Assembly: GCA_012064415.1 (NCBI GenBank)
Contig: SSNU01000065.1
Location: forward strand, 1 to 64,000
Origin: Gyrodactylus bullatarudis
Lineage: Eukaryota > Platyhelminthes > Monogenea > Gyrodactylidea > Gyrodactylidae
Length of the DNA stretch: 64,000 nt
Reading direction: 5' to 3'
Shown: piece by piece, positions 24,328 to 37,500 of the stretch
Layout: every line of letters starts with the position of its first letter
How positions within the stretch are numbered: position 1 is the first letter of the stretch
Made by a program: the position numbers and the translations under genes
Notes under the pieces: model-generated
The model's database searches: none
The model's input: the letters and a program-made list of their open reading frames with translations, nothing else
What the model was told of the DNA's origin: nothing

Positions 24328-27300
24328 ATGAATAGACCCGATGGAGATAATAAGTTGATCAAGAAAAAAAATAAAAAAGGCAACAAGAAAGTTTTTGACA
24401 ATAAGACCAAGTCTAACAAAGTCTCAAACCAGTCGAAGCCAAAACAGGAAGTTCTAGATCTTGATTATCCTGAGTATCTCATTAAACCTAATCGCCAATC
24501 GGAATATTTTGATGCAAATAGTGAAATTTCCGAATTCAATAACTCATCTCACATTGATGAATCCAGTGTCAGTTTCAAATCCTTGCCTCTCTCTCCTAAT
24601 TCACAAAAGTATGACTCATCAGTGTCGGAGAATGACTATGTCTCTTTGAATTCTACACTGGAATCTAAAACACTCGAGTCCATCTCAGAGTCTTTGGATT
24701 TGGGAATGGAAAAGTCGAATGAAGTCATTGAAAATAGCCTTGACAAGACCAAAGTTAATGACAGCTCCAGTAAATTGCAACCAGATGGTGACTCTTTCAG
24801 ATTTGAAATTCCTTCATTTCCCGCATCTGCTATACGTAGAGATTCTAATTTACCTCCTTACGATGATACAGAAGCTACAGTCTTTGAATGTTCAGAGACA
24901 AAATCTATTAAAGAGGTAAACTCTTGCAATGTTCTCGATGATACTCTGAATCTTGTCGACGACCTTCCAGTTGATTCGGAATCCATTTCCAATGACTGTA
25001 AGTCTCAATCAATAATACGTAAAATTTTCTTGATAATCAAATTCTTTATCTAGTTAATTCACACGTCAAAATGGAGGCCAGAACATCATCTGAGATTAAC
25101 ATGGAAATACCTTCAGTAGATAAAATTCTGCTCAATATAAACTTGGAAGTGAGTCCTTTTGTTCTTGGTTTTTTTCTTTGATATAAAATTTAATTAGAAG
25201 CCAATGTTTACTTAACCATTTCCTTTCTATCTAATGGTCCAGTATATTTATTTTTCAATCTGACTGAGGTGGTAGTCCTTTTCAGGAGTTTACTAGTGTG
25301 ATCTAGACTGGCCTGAGTATTGTAGATTTAATTTTAAAATGACTGCAGTACGAAGTATGGAGTGCTGATCTGTAGCTTTGGGGGTAGCCTGGTCGTTGAT
25401 GGCATACTTTTGAGATTTCTTTTTGATATTTAAATTAATCTAATAAACAGTGTTAGTGTAGCCAAATAAATATTCAAATCTTTTCACCAAGATTAACATT
25501 GATAATGAACAAGTTAAAGGACCAGATCTCCCAGAAAACGTTCGTATTCAGACCAAGGTCATCCTCTCTTCCCTAGTGAAGCAAAAATTACGCAATGAAA
25601 TTATCTCCAATGATGACTCACAAACTGATGAAATTTCAAATACTCTACCAATTGATGGGGAAATTAATTCTCTACCCTTAGTTATTCCTGGAGGGTGAGT
25701 ATACATTAGAGAAAGTGAAAAAATTTTAACTTTTCCCAGTCTTGGTATTTTAGTTAGTTATGATATACAAAATTTCGATTAAAATTTGAAAATGGCAATT
25801 TTTTAAGATTTTTGAATAGATTTTGCAACATTTAAAATTAAGGCTTATAGTAAATTTTTTTTATTTTGATTTTCAAAAATGTATTTTTCACGCTTGAAAC
25901 ATGAGTTTTTAATTAAACCATGGAAAATTTTTGGTTATGGTGTAAAATGCCTGCATAAAAATATCCTTTGAGAAATGTTCGTTAAGAAATCATTGTAAAT
26001 GTAGTGCAGATATACCCCAGAGATGGATGTGGAAAATTAACCTCCTCTTCTCTCTACCTCCGAAATATATAAAAATTTTCGTGTCAATCCTTAATCAGGA
26101 ATTCTGTTTTATAACTACAGGGAGGATAAATTCATCGCTAGATTGGTGAAAAATATTCGCTTTGGGTTTTGAATAACTTATGAAACCTTTTGTTAACAAA
26201 ATAAACTTTTGTCATTACAAAATTGTCCGAAACCATTCTTTAGCCATTCTTCAAAAACTTTTGCATTGTTCCACGTTTATGAAGGTTATAATGATTGGTT
26301 TATTTTAGAATACTTTTGAGTTTACATCATTTATCGAACTTGAAACTTATGAGTCTCGAAATAAAGATTAAAAACTAATAAATTACTCATATATTCAATG
26401 AATTCATAAACCATAGCGAATATTTTTCATCAATCTAGCGATGAATATATCCTCCTTGTAGTCATAAAACGGAATTCCTGATTAAGGATTGACGAATTGT
26501 TTGTTTTGGGGGTATACCTGTAAATTGAAAATTATTCTGATACAAATTTCTCGGCATAAAATTGGCACTAGGGTTAGCATCAAAGGTAAGTAGGCATAAA
26601 ACTGATTTACTAATAACGTTGATACGTAAACCTGTGTAGGAATAGATGTCAATTACAAACCTCGTACATCTCAATTTGTTTATGTAGATAATTTTAGGTT
26701 TTTACAACAATTCAAATCAGAAAGACTTCAGATCCCAACGAGATGTAATTGAGATTCACTGAGCTAGGTTCTGTATGAAAAGTTTTGATTTTTATTCAAA
26801 CTATCTAAATTTACAATTCAATTTAAAGCTACAGATCTCAATAACCTTATATATACTAGATTTTTATTTGAAATAATTAATAAGCATATTATGATTATCT
26901 GGTACAAATGATAATAAATATGAACAGATATAGGCAACGTTTTTGTCTTTAAAGTTAGAGAAGTTAATCTGAAATCTCGTACGAAGGGTTAGAAGAACAT
27001 TGAGCAGTATGGAGTATCCCCTGGTTGAACGCAAGTTGTAACGACCATTCGGTTGAGGAGCGTATTTAGAGTACAGGAAAGCTGAGGCAGAGATGCGTCT
27101 AAGCCAGAGAGGAAAGACTTTTGCACGATCAAGTAAGTCTTTATAAGGTGGAGGACCAAAGCATGATCTAAGGTAGATGAATTGAATGCGTTCCAAATTT
27201 TTTTTTATGTTCCGACAGGGATATCGCAAAGAATTCCTGATCCATAATCAAGATAAGGGAGTATTAATGCTTTAAAAAGTTGGATCCTCAAATCTGGGTT

Positions 27301-29055
27301 TATGACAAATCTCTTAATAAAGTAACTTTTACATCTTGTCTTCTTGAGGATTTCAATAGCATGAATGTTTGTGTTAAGATTGTTATCGTATGAGATACCG
27401 AGGTCATTAATGATTGAGACTATCATACGGCAATGTTTGGTCAAGAGGTGGATAGCCATTGAGTGCTATGATTTTAGTTTTGGCTTGGTTGATTTAAAGA
27501 CCTATCTTACCAAGTAAATTTGCTATGTGGGAGATCTCCTCGAGAATTGAATAATAGCCTTTTTGGAGCAATATCAGTATTTTGATGTCATCGGCATATT
27601 TGAAATATTTGATTTGAGGGTTTGAAGGTACAATACTAGAGAATATTAGGTTAAAGATAAATGGTCCAATAATAGAGCCTTGAGGAACCCCAGAGTTGAT
27701 TGAGGTAGAGTCGGAAAGCTTACCATTGAATATAACCTGTTGTTTTCTCTTAGTAAGGAACGACATGGTAAGATTAATTAAATAAGGGTTGACTTTCTGT
27801 TTGATCAAAGCTTCTTGAATGATTGAAAATGGAAGTCTATCAAACGCTTTTTCAATATCATACCTTGAATGATAGGAACCTCATTCTTTTTCCTTAAAAA
27901 ATTATGCTCAAAAGGATTTTACATCTAATTAATTTATTGATCATATTCTCTTGCCAAGCATGGTCTTTGCCAAACACCTTTAATTTTTGTAAAAATGGAA
28001 ATCTAGATTTGAATAAATCACTGTCTGTCTAATTTCTCAAATACTGTTTTTTTCATCATTTTTTTGTCGAGATTTTCATGCAAGCATTTTACACCACGAC
28101 CCTTCTCTCTCGTTAGAAATAAACATTTTTTACATATGATAAAAAATAATTGATTAATATAACTCTGTGAGAATATAATTAATTACTCTATCTACAAATT
28201 GGTATTGATTTGAACATTTGAACACGTCTTTTTTCTTGATTACTTCGGGATTAATAAATACAAGGATCCATCCATCTTATCTATATAGATTTCAAATTCA
28301 ATTTATTATCAACTGAATAGAGATTTGAGAGTTCATTTTCATAAGGCCAGGATTAACACAAAGTTATTGAAATAGCTTATTATTACAATCTATTTGTACT
28401 TTAAGCCTAGAAGATCGAGCTGCAAAGTGTGTAGCAGACCTGGGCGATAGAATCATGGCATTGTATGAGAATAGACTCAATGAAATGATTGAAATGATTC
28501 CAGATGATCTCTGTCCGATGGATATGTTCAGACAGGTAGCCAACCAGTAAGTTTATCAGTTTCTTCATTCAGATTTTCATGAAATTATAATTTGAAACAA
28601 ATCTAGAATCTTCAAATTAAACTCCCTTCCCAATTGGGGCCAAATAGTTACTCTCATGTATTTCGGGTATTTACTCGTTAGAAAAAAGATAAACAACGGC
28701 ATCCTGAATGCTTTCCGACAGATTACTGAATGCATTCAATCTTTATTCCAAGAAGCAAACGTTTTCATTTGGATAGCAGGACAAGGAGGATGGGTAAGCC
28801 GCAGATAATTACAAAAATATGGTGGTATTTCACTTAAATCTTTTAAATATTTAGAGAATCTTGGAATATCTAAGGATTGCTCAACCTGGCTCAGAAAACA
28901 ATCAACTCGCCCAATTGACCAATACAGCAAATTCTGTCATGTCATTTGTGAATGACGTTATTGTAAATAATTCAAATCATACAAGCGCTGTAGTTGTTAC
29001 TTTAACAGTCACTTACGCAATATATTTATTGTGTAAAAAGCTATTTAGAAATTAG
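24328..29055 (+). CDS. BAK/BAX-like Bcl-2 family protein with long N-terminal extension
   Basis: A multi-domain pro-apoptotic-type Bcl-2 protein expected at the mitochondrial outer membrane. Six exons (24328-24997, 25054-25148, 25492-25694, 28406-28546, 28607-28793, 28855-29055) join to 498 aa. In order: about 290 residues of acidic, Ser/Asn-rich, apparently disordered sequence; a helix resembling alpha-1 (RIQTKVILSSLVKQKL); BH3 AAKCVADLGDRIMALYE (about 328-344, with the L..xGD signature); BH1 PNWGQIVTLMYFGYLLV (about 378-394); BH2 WIAGQGGW (425-432); a C-terminal membrane anchor AVVVTLTVTYAIYLL before KKLFRN. The BH2 pattern is closest to BAK (WIAQRGGW). Typical BAK/BAX is about 190-210 aa, so the extension is unusual. 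Intron 3 (2.7 kb) hosts a foldback element and an antisense LINE. Confidence 0.88.
26003..26520. repeat. Foldback element in BAK-like intron 3
   Basis: Outer ends AGATATACCCC and GGGGTATACCT are inverted. Inside, TCAATCCTTAATCAGGAATT (about 26085) is mirrored at about 26472-26492, and the GCGAATATTTTTCATCAATC block is mirrored around 26140-26165. The centre is AT-rich. No ORF. Confidence 0.7.
26864..27870 (-). pseudogene. Non-LTR retrotransposon, 3' part of reverse transcriptase ORF
   Basis: The minus strand encodes RT motif A (YDIEKAFDRLPF), motif B (SGVPQGSIIGPFIFN) and catalytic motif C (FKYADDIKILI). After a frame change come DLGISYDNNLNTNIHAIEIL and DLRIQLFKALILPYLDYGSG, then FPLWLRRISASAFLYSKYAP to a stop at 26864. 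Frames shift near 27490 and 27210, so it is decayed. The 5' portion, including any endonuclease, is absent as is typical of 5'-truncated LINE copies. Same family as the fragment at 1-551. Antisense in BAK-like intron 3. Confidence 0.88.
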
Positions 29056-29333
29056 CAAGGATTTTTAGCAATTGTTCCAATAAAGATTATTTTTACATTT
29101 GACAAAATAACTCTTTTAATCTCTTACATATACGTCTCAGTAATATTCACTTAATTAGGATTACTATTTCCTCGCAAGTATAATACTTGAAGTATTGAAG
29201 AACATCAATTTTAGCGATTATTACATCCAATTTCGAAATATTGCTGTTCAACTAGTACTAACAAAGAAATAAGATTATTGTATTATTGTTGGAATTATTT
29301 GACTAGTCAAAATTAATAATCAATTTTTAATAA

Positions 29334-29984
29334 ATGCTTAAAATTACTCAAAACAGGCTTCCCGTGATTGATTTTGCGAGAAATAAGTTCAATCTCTGTG
29401 TTAAGCAACCTCAAATAATCTCAAATAAAAATGTTCTTCTTAAAGAATATCAAAAATTAGATAAGCCAGTAGCAGCTGCCCCTAAACCGTTTCATTCCTT
29501 GTCAACATATGACGAATTAATTTCTAAATTTACTGGAATAATGACTAAAAATGGCCAGAGAAATGTTGCTAGAAAAATTATACAGAAAACCATGGCAGAA
29601 ATCAAACAAATTCAGCTCAGCAAGCTAAAATCAGCAACTTCTTCAGATTTTGATAAAAAGAGTATCATCGTTGATCCATTCAAAATTTTCCACCAGGCTG
29701 TCGAAAATTGCACTCCTCTTTTGGTCCTACAAAAAGTTAGACATTCATGTTTCATTTACAAAGTGCCAGCTCCCCCACAAAACGAGATTCATGCTCGCCA
29801 TATGGCCATAAAACTTATCCTCAAAAATTCTCTAAGCAAAAATCCGAATGAGCGAATCTGGTACTCACTGAGTCGTGAACTTGTCGCTGCTGCTAATAAT
29901 CAAGGAAAGTCGGTAGAAATGAAGAAGGAACTTCACAAGGCTTGTGAACAGAACAGAGCTTATGCGAATTATAGAAAATTCTAG
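29334..29984 (+). CDS. MRPS7: Mitochondrial ribosomal protein uS7m
   Basis: Single-exon 216 aa protein of the S7 family, which binds the 3' major domain of mitochondrial 12S rRNA and helps form the E site and mRNA exit. Family blocks are GQRNVARKIIQKTMAEIKQI, DPFKIFHQAVENCTPLLVL, YKVPAPPQNEIHARHMAIKL and ELHKACEQNRAYANYR at the C-terminus. The first 40 residues are basic with few acids, consistent with a mitochondrial targeting sequence. It follows the BAK-like gene in the same direction by 278 bp, the only tandem pair in the block, and converges on AAR2 with 102 bp between stops. Confidence 0.95.
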   Translation: MLKITQNRLPVIDFARNKFNLCVKQPQIISNKNVLLKEYQKLDKPVAAAPKPFHSLSTYDELISKFTGIMTKNGQRNVARKIIQKTMAEIKQIQLSKLKSATSSDFDKKSIIVDPFKIFHQAVENCTPLLVLQKVRHSCFIYKVPAPPQNEIHARHMAIKLILKNSLSKNPNERIWYSLSRELVAAANNQGKSVEMKKELHKACEQNRAYANYRKF

Positions 29985-30086
29985 TTCTAAAATATATCAT
30001 TCAAATATAATCTATTCTCTTAATAAATAGAGCATTGTAAAAATATAAAATCTGTTATTTATTGATAATGTACAGAGATATTCACT

Positions 30087-31331
30087 TCAACTGACTATGA
30101 CGGGAGCATCTTCAGTGTCCCAGTCGATGGAGTCAATTGGAATTTCACTTAAATCTCCATTTTCATCAGCTTGACAAACGATATTTCTATGGAAGGATAG
30201 ATCCCAAGTGAATCTTTTCTGCAAGTACTTTCTAAACCCTTCTGACCATTCGGTAAGTGTCTTCAGTTCAGCCTTTTCTGGTTCACTCAACTGTTTAGCT
30301 TTCAAATCCTCGACTGTGTTGAAAATATTTGAAAAAATTCGTTTTAAACTAACAGAAATTATGTTTACTTTGGTCTCTTCATCTGAAAAGGCTTCTGCCA
30401 TAAGCGAGAAAAATGTATCTCCATGAGTGTTTAATGATTCAACCGGATCATCACACAACATTTGATGGTACAGGACAAAAATTATATACTTAAAGAACTG
30501 AGGACTCGATCGAATTTTTTCTTCACAAAAGGAAATCAACGTCAAGATATCTCGCCACTGATACCAACCAGACATGTTTTGGGCTACCAAGACTACAATA
30601 AAGGAAAACTGAAGTTCTGATAGAAACGTAATCTCTTCCAGAGTTAAATCAAATTTCTCAACCATTTTCTCCATGATATGGGTCTTGACTTTGAATTTGT
30701 CGAGATAATCTCGGAGAATATCGGATTTATCCATATTCAATAAAGTGATTTCCTTGGGTGAAAGTGACGAGATTTGTGAGTGTTTGGGAATTTTCACAAA
30801 ATTCAACTTCATCTCTTCAATCTCTTTCATTTCGGGAACTTGATAATTTTCAGCAAGCCGATCATGACTATTGGAAGGTATGGACTGGAGAAAGTCACAA
30901 GAATAGATTGGCGAATTTTCAGAAATATGCTTAGAAACGAGCTCATAAGAAATAAAACAGGAGAGAGAAAGCCAACTTCTCTGGAGATCTTTGGGGTATT
31001 CTGGTAGCATGTGAGGTAACTCTTCATTTTGATGAATTCTATTGGTTTCCTCTTGTGTTAACGGGCAACGAATAAATTCTTCCTTTTCTTTGCAATAATC
31101 GAATTTGACAATCTCTCTAGTGCCGATAGTGAATGGATGTGAAATTCTTAGTCCACTTAGATGATTGCTTTCTCCACTTCGTGAATAAAAAATGTGGAAA
31201 CCTGAGGGAATATTTTTAACTCCATAAAATTTATCAGGAGCAATCCAATTTTTCATGTCGAGACCAATCTCAGATTTAGGAGGGACATTTACCAAGAGTA
31301 GGATTGAGTTCATCGATACCTCCTCTTCCAT
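30087..31331 (-). CDS. AAR2: AAR2, U5 snRNP assembly factor
   Basis: A single-exon protein of 414 aa from the ATG at 31331; the human protein is 384 aa. AAR2 chaperones PRP8 during cytoplasmic U5 snRNP assembly. The N-terminal AAR2 signature is present: EIGLDMKNWIAPDKFYGVKN, then IPSGFHIFYSRSG, matching the family pattern GID..W..GPKFKGVKMIPPGIHF. The C-terminal helical domain follows (FSFIVVLVAQNMSGWYQW, KYIIFVLYHQM), with an acidic terminus. An in-frame GTG with a TTTTAG just before it at about 31350 could mark a splice acceptor of a non-coding 5' exon. Head-to-head with WDR33. Confidence 0.93.
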   Translation of the reverse strand: MEEEVSMNSILLLVNVPPKSEIGLDMKNWIAPDKFYGVKNIPSGFHIFYSRSGESNHLSGLRISHPFTIGTREIVKFDYCKEKEEFIRCPLTQEETNRIHQNEELPHMLPEYPKDLQRSWLSLSCFISYELVSKHISENSPIYSCDFLQSIPSNSHDRLAENYQVPEMKEIEEMKLNFVKIPKHSQISSLSPKEITLLNMDKSDILRDYLDKFKVKTHIMEKMVEKFDLTLEEITFLSELQFSFIVVLVAQNMSGWYQWRDILTLISFCEEKIRSSPQFFKYIIFVLYHQMLCDDPVESLNTHGDTFFSLMAEAFSDEETKVNIISVSLKRIFSNIFNTVEDLKAKQLSEPEKAELKTLTEWSEGFRKYLQKRFTWDLSFHRNIVCQADENGDLSEIPIDSIDWDTEDAPVIVS

Positions 31332-31527
31332 TAGGACTATATTATCCACTAAAATGTGATTTCAGACTTTGTGGCATAGACCGTAACAGTTGTATTCTAT
31401 TTTAAAAATTTTCACAAAAATTCAAAAATCCAATAACAAGAAACAAAAAATATTGATCATAACAAAAACTGTTTGAATCTTGCCACATTTATAAAATTTC
31501 AGTATCAACAAAAGTTGTTTACTTACT
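31332..31527. promoter_or_regulatory. Bidirectional promoter, AAR2/WDR33
   Basis: 196 bp between divergent ATG codons, both genes serving mRNA processing. No assigned motif. Confidence 0.45.
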
Positions 31528-34500
31528 ATGGAAGATGACTGCAACAAAGGATTAGATACATCAGTTAATGAGAAGGTTCTAGAGCTTGGCCAGAAAAAAG
31601 CGAGGAAGGTCGTTTTCAGAAAAACAATTGATTTCAATGCCTCAGTCATAAACTATTTGAAAAATCGGATATACCTCTATGACTGGAAAGATCGTCTTGC
31701 CTTACAGCCAGATTATATATACAACTTTAATCTTATGCTACCTCATTGCTATAAGGATTGTCCAATGACATGTGTCACTTCAAAGGCTGTACGAACCTCA
31801 ACCAATAAAAATAAGTGTCCAATTTATTGTGTTTGTGTAAGTATTTTTTTGTAATAAAAATTTATCTGTTCAATTATATTACGTAGGACAGGAACTCATG
31901 GGACATATTTCTCATTAAATACAGAAATAATAAATATGGGTATTAAGATTTTTATCTGAAATAATATCTGAAGTGGCAATATTCATATTGGAATTCTGTT
32001 CATCATATTCAAAATAGCCGTAGTAATAAGCTAGTAAATATCAAAATCTGTTACTGTTTTTTGTTGTAGATTTTTACATTATTTTTGATTGAAATTAATT
32101 AATTATTTTCAATTTAAACTTTCTTTAGTGGACTCCAGAGGGTAGGAGACTTCTTACCGGCGCTTTCAGTGGTGAGATAACCCTATGGAATGGTCTCACA
32201 TTCAATTTTGAAACAATTCAACAGGTATGTTTCTATACATCTTATAAGCTTAATAATTAATTAATTCAAAAATTATGCCATCATAATCATTGGATGGAAG
32301 ATTCCTTCGATCAGAATAAATATTTTGTTATCTACCCTGAAGCTTTCGTTTTCTTTAGTAACCAAAGCTGAGAATGTACTTTCATCACATGTTCATTGGA
32401 AATTAGGTTAATTTTTGCTGGAGCTTCGAAAATAACTTTAAATTTTTATATAAAATTTTCCCTAATCTCTCTATGGGCCCTTCGAATTTGATTGCTTCAT
32501 ACCATTATTTTGTACAACTATTCTATCAATTGTTGTCATATTTTTACAACCCATTTTTTAGGCTCATGAAACGCAAATTAGAGTTATGAGATGGTCGCAT
32601 AACGATGAATGGTTACTTACAGCTGACCATAGTGGATTCGTCAAATATTGGCAAGCGAATATGAATAACGTCGAAGTGTACCAAGCACATAAAGAACCCA
32701 TCAGAGGGGCTAGGTACGTTTAAATTAATTTTTGAACGATAGTATTTTCGAACTTGAATGAATTTTTATTTGTACTTTTTTACAACCCTATCGAAATATC
32801 TTCCTTGCTAAAAGTTTAATCAAATCTAGATATTTAAGAACTCCTATTAAATGCGGTTAAATATTTATTTATAAAGCTTAGGGTACGCAAAAATAATTTT
32901 CAAAAATAGCATTCCATGGGTAAAAATTGCAGTTTTTAGCAAAAATAAAAATACAAAACATTCTCAGCAATTTTCATCTTCAAATGACTCATTTATCGAC
33001 AAAAATACTTTTATATTTGCATACTAAATATTCTAGTAAAGTTTTGTCTTCAACCAAAGTATATTAATAATAGTATAGTGAGACAAACCTTTCCTGACAG
33101 ATCTTAGTTATTCCATTTTCAAATGATATTTCAGTAGGTTGAGGAAATCCCATTTTTTCATAACTTTTAACTTCATCCATTTGAACATGAAATAATTCAA
33201 GATGGAAATAATAATCTGGAACTGAGGTGACTAGAGAATTAAAATATACTATTGCAAAAAATTGTCAATATTATCTTTCAAACTTTTATTTTTAATCAAA
33301 CGGTTCAAGTTTGAATACAAAATTAGCTAAAATAGCTTTTTGCGTACCCTACTCATAAGCCTCTGTTAAGCAGTTTTAGTAAGACTAGTCTATTCCTTCA
33401 TAGCTTGTATATTGAATTATCTCTATTTTTTTAAATGATAAACTGATGTCTATGTCGAATCATCTAAAACTTAAAAAAAATCCAATTTTAAATTAGTTTT
33501 TCACCATTCGACACCAAGTTTGTCACATGCAGTGACGATTCAACTGTCCGCGTTTGGGATTTCAACAAAAGTACTCAAGAACGTGTCCTCAGAGGTCATG
33601 GTGCCGATGTCCGTTGTGTTGCCTGGCATCCGTCAATGTCATTGATCATATCTGGTTCCAAAGATGCCCAACAACCAATCAAATTATGGGATCCAAAGAC
33701 TGGCGAAAGTATAACAACCTTGTAAGTTTTTCATTCTCCTCCAAAATTCCCCAGATTAATTTTATCTTATTCTCGATCTGAAAAGAAAAGAATTTACCTA
33801 AATTTAATAAATTATAATAACTATAGTATAGTCATTAGTAGGGCGACCAGAAAAAGGCATACTTTATGATGAAAAAAGGCAATTTTTAATTCTGAAAAAG
33901 GCAAATTCATATTTAGAAAGTAAAAAAAGGATGCCGAAAATGGGAGGAATAAGCGCTTTATTTCAGGCATACTCATCAGCCTCTTATATATAGTAAAATA
34001 CAAAGAAAAATATAAGTTAACTCTGATTGGCTCTCTCGCTGTGTTGGGGTACATCTAAAAATTTATCACATTGTCAATCGGGTAGGGTTTATGATGATTG
34101 ATATTTCCCACCCTAAGGTGGGGCACATTCTGATTACATATATGATATATGATTGTGCACATTTTCTTATTAAGATACATTAACAGAGTTGTAACATTGA
34201 GAAATAATATTTGTATGATATTGTATGTTCTTACTTTCTAAATATGCTCTCACCGTTTGCTCAATTGACAGATGATATTAAAAATCATTTCAACGCAAAT
34301 TCATAAAATCGAATGTTTTTCACGAGAAGCATCCCAAGAAGATATCTGCTGAAAGCGGACTTAAAGGAGATCTCATTAAAAATCCAAAAAGTAGCTTTAA
34401 CAACATAGTAAAGCAAAAAAGGTGTATTCATAAAATCGAATATCTCTCACAAGTAGTGATTTTAAAAAATTAATCAATTCTTCAAGCCTTTCAAGTGAAT

Positions 34501-37500
34501 AGAATGAGAATGAGATGTTGAGTTGGATAAGCCATTTCTATTGGCTGTTTACCGAGTCCCCCCTAAAATTAGATTCAGACAATGAAAATTTAACTAAGAT
34601 CAAGATAAACAAGGATAAAAAATTTGCACAATCCTTGAAAAAAAAAGAAAAAGCAATCCTTTTTAAATAGGCGAAAAAGGCAAGCCTCCTCGAAATAGGC
34701 AAAAAAGGCAAACTTATTTCTTTTATTAATAGGTTTAGAAAAAAAAGGACTGAATTTTTAATATTTTCAAAGTATTTTAGACTCACTCTCAAAAAAGGCA
34801 TTAGTGATTGGCTAAACGCTCTCGGCCAATCAGACTTAAGCAAAAAAAGTCAATATTGATTTTAATATTTTTGAATGTATTTCTCTTTATTGCTTAATAT
34901 TTACCTTTTGTTTAGTCTTACCTCTGTTTTTACAGCACAAACTGTTATTAATTGCATTTTTTAAAATCAGATATGTTCACAAGAGCACCTGTACAGATTT
35001 GGGTTGGAATAACAATGGCAATTGGTTCCTAACAGCCAGTCGTGATCATCTTATAAAATTATTTGATATTCGAAATCTCAAATGTGAACTGCAAACCTTT
35101 AGAGGCCACAAGAAGGATGTTATGCGCATTGCTTGGCATCCAATTCATGAGACTGTCTTTTGTTCCGGCAGTGGAGACGGAGCCATCTACTTTTGGAATG
35201 TTGGGTGAGATATTACTAGTTTTCCGTGGAAAAAACTTCTTTTCTGTCTCGCACTTTTAAATTTATTCTTATTCCCATTGAAGAACATTTAAGAATATTC
35301 ACAAATAATGTGCTTTTCTCTTCCTACAAGAGTATTTCCTTCTTTCGAACTCACACAAAGAAGTCTGGTTTGTATAAATTTATTATGGAGAATTTATTCA
35401 AACTAAAATAACCAAGCTTCAATAGAAAATCTACTTTCTTAGAAGGAACCAAAGAAACCTTTATTAAATGGAATTCCCATTAAATTCTCATTTAGAATAG
35501 TTTTATATTTATTGTGAGTCTTTGTATATAATATTTTACAAATACTGAAAGAATTCTAGTGAAATTTGAAAAATAATAATAGTGAAAAAGAGTAATGTTT
35601 CTGAACACACAGGTTTGGTTTAAAGTGATTGATGAAGAATTTTTCCTTCACCCACAAATCCGTGCTGTCATCACCCAATTGGATTTTTATTGGTTGTTAA
35701 GTTTCTCGATTGGTTCTGTTATCGTCTCTATAGGATTAAGATGACAACTCTTTAATTATAAAAGTACCTCTTCAAAGTGGACTTCTCTTCAGGTCTCAGT
35801 AAATCTTGAATGAGTTTTGTTGATATTTAATTTTATTTTGAATAAATGTGAATACAAATAGTTAGATGCTTTTGATTCGTTCCTTGTTATATATAGTCTT
35901 GTCATCATATAAGACATGACATATTCTCAAAGTTTACTGAATTAATAACCTTCAAGCATAGATTTAGATGATTTTAGAAAATATATGAGATGAAAACTAT
36001 TAGAAGTTTCTCCGTCAATATTAACCAATCATATATTTTCATTGTCAGGTCTGATACAGAACTAAGTGCCATTGAGAATGCTCATGAGAACATGATTTGG
36101 TCATTGGCCTGGCATCCCCTGGGTCATATTCTTGTATCTGGAGCGAATGACTTTCAAACGTGAGTTTAGATTTCTTATAAATTTTTTCACTTATTCATTA
36201 AAATTTCATCATCTCTCAGTAAATTCTGGACAAGAGATCGACCTGGTGATATCAGCAAAGAGGCCTCAGTCTCGAATATGTGTGGTGTTGTCGGCTTTCT
36301 TAATCCCATCAATTTTAGCTCAGCCATGAATAATCCAGTCGCAGAACCTGTTCCATTGGAACCCACTTTTGATGATCAACCCAAAGAGGTTGATCAGGAA
36401 GTAAGTTTAATTTTTCGAGATGTATTCCATATTTATTAGGTCTTATACCTTTGGCTTTTTCCACTGTATTCTTGCATTCAGAAGTTAAGGTGAAATTTTG
36501 AAAACAATTGCATTTGAGCAAACTTCATCTTCAAAATCATATTCTCTTCTAGGAAGCATTTATCGGTCAAGATCGGGTGATTAACATTCCTGGTATTGCC
36601 GAGGAGGAAGTTGAAAATCTCAATGTTCTCAGTTCAGCTAATATCGATGATAAGAAACGCTATGGAAAGGCTATCCCTCGTACATTTGCTGCAAATTGGG
36701 CTGCCAATCCCCCTCCAAACACACAACCCCCACCGAATCCACATGGCCCTTATCCGAATTCTGATCCTAATTATCCTGGTATGATGATGTCTCCAATGGG
36801 TGGTCGACCACCAATGCCCGGTATGAAAATGCCTCCCATGGGTGGACCTCCTATGAGACCTCTTCCACATCCTGTGAGTTTTGTTTTTTTCGGGATTTTC
36901 AACCAACCCATTTGATACAAAAGGGTTTTTATTTTCCTATTGTTCCTATTGAATTCTTTTTTCACACCTCATTAGAAAGGAAATTTATTGAGCTTCAATA
37001 AGTTCAAGTTCCCAACAAAACAAACTGGTCATAAAAGTTTAGGATTTTACTAAGCAGATTCACGCGAATCCTTCCATTTTATCAGATCAATAGAAAGTTT
37101 GGTCTTATTCTATACAACGTTATCGTCCATTAAACAATTTTTTTTAATTATATGAAGATGTTAATATTTTTTAATATCAATCAACTATCAAACTTTTCTA
37201 TTTTACTGCCTTTTACTATAGAAGCGAAGTTTTCTGCATCAAGGTTAAAGGGAAAGTCTGGTAAAAGAGCTAGATGCAACTATTGTGATAGGAAAAAAGA
37301 TTCAAAATTGAAACAGTGTTGCCAAATTTGTGGAAAAATATCTGTAATGAACTTCCAATGTTTTCGTTTTGGTTAATACATTTTTGGTCCTTGTAAACAG
37401 GGGATTCCAAAACCCCCATTTACAGAAAATGCGATTAATTGAAAAACTTTTTACAGTACAAAGAAGTTTTTATTTTCAATGTTTCAGATGAATAAAGTCT

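Noticed and set aside
31332..31349. A GTG-initiated 6-codon extension of AAR2.
   Set aside because: An ATG follows in frame, and a TTTTAG precedes the GTG, so this is more likely a splice acceptor of a 5' exon than a start.
33840..34860. AAAAAGGCA words recurring many times, suggesting a tandem or CRISPR-like array.
   Set aside because: Spacing is irregular and units are under 12 bp. This is a eukaryotic intron with decayed repeat sequence, not an array.
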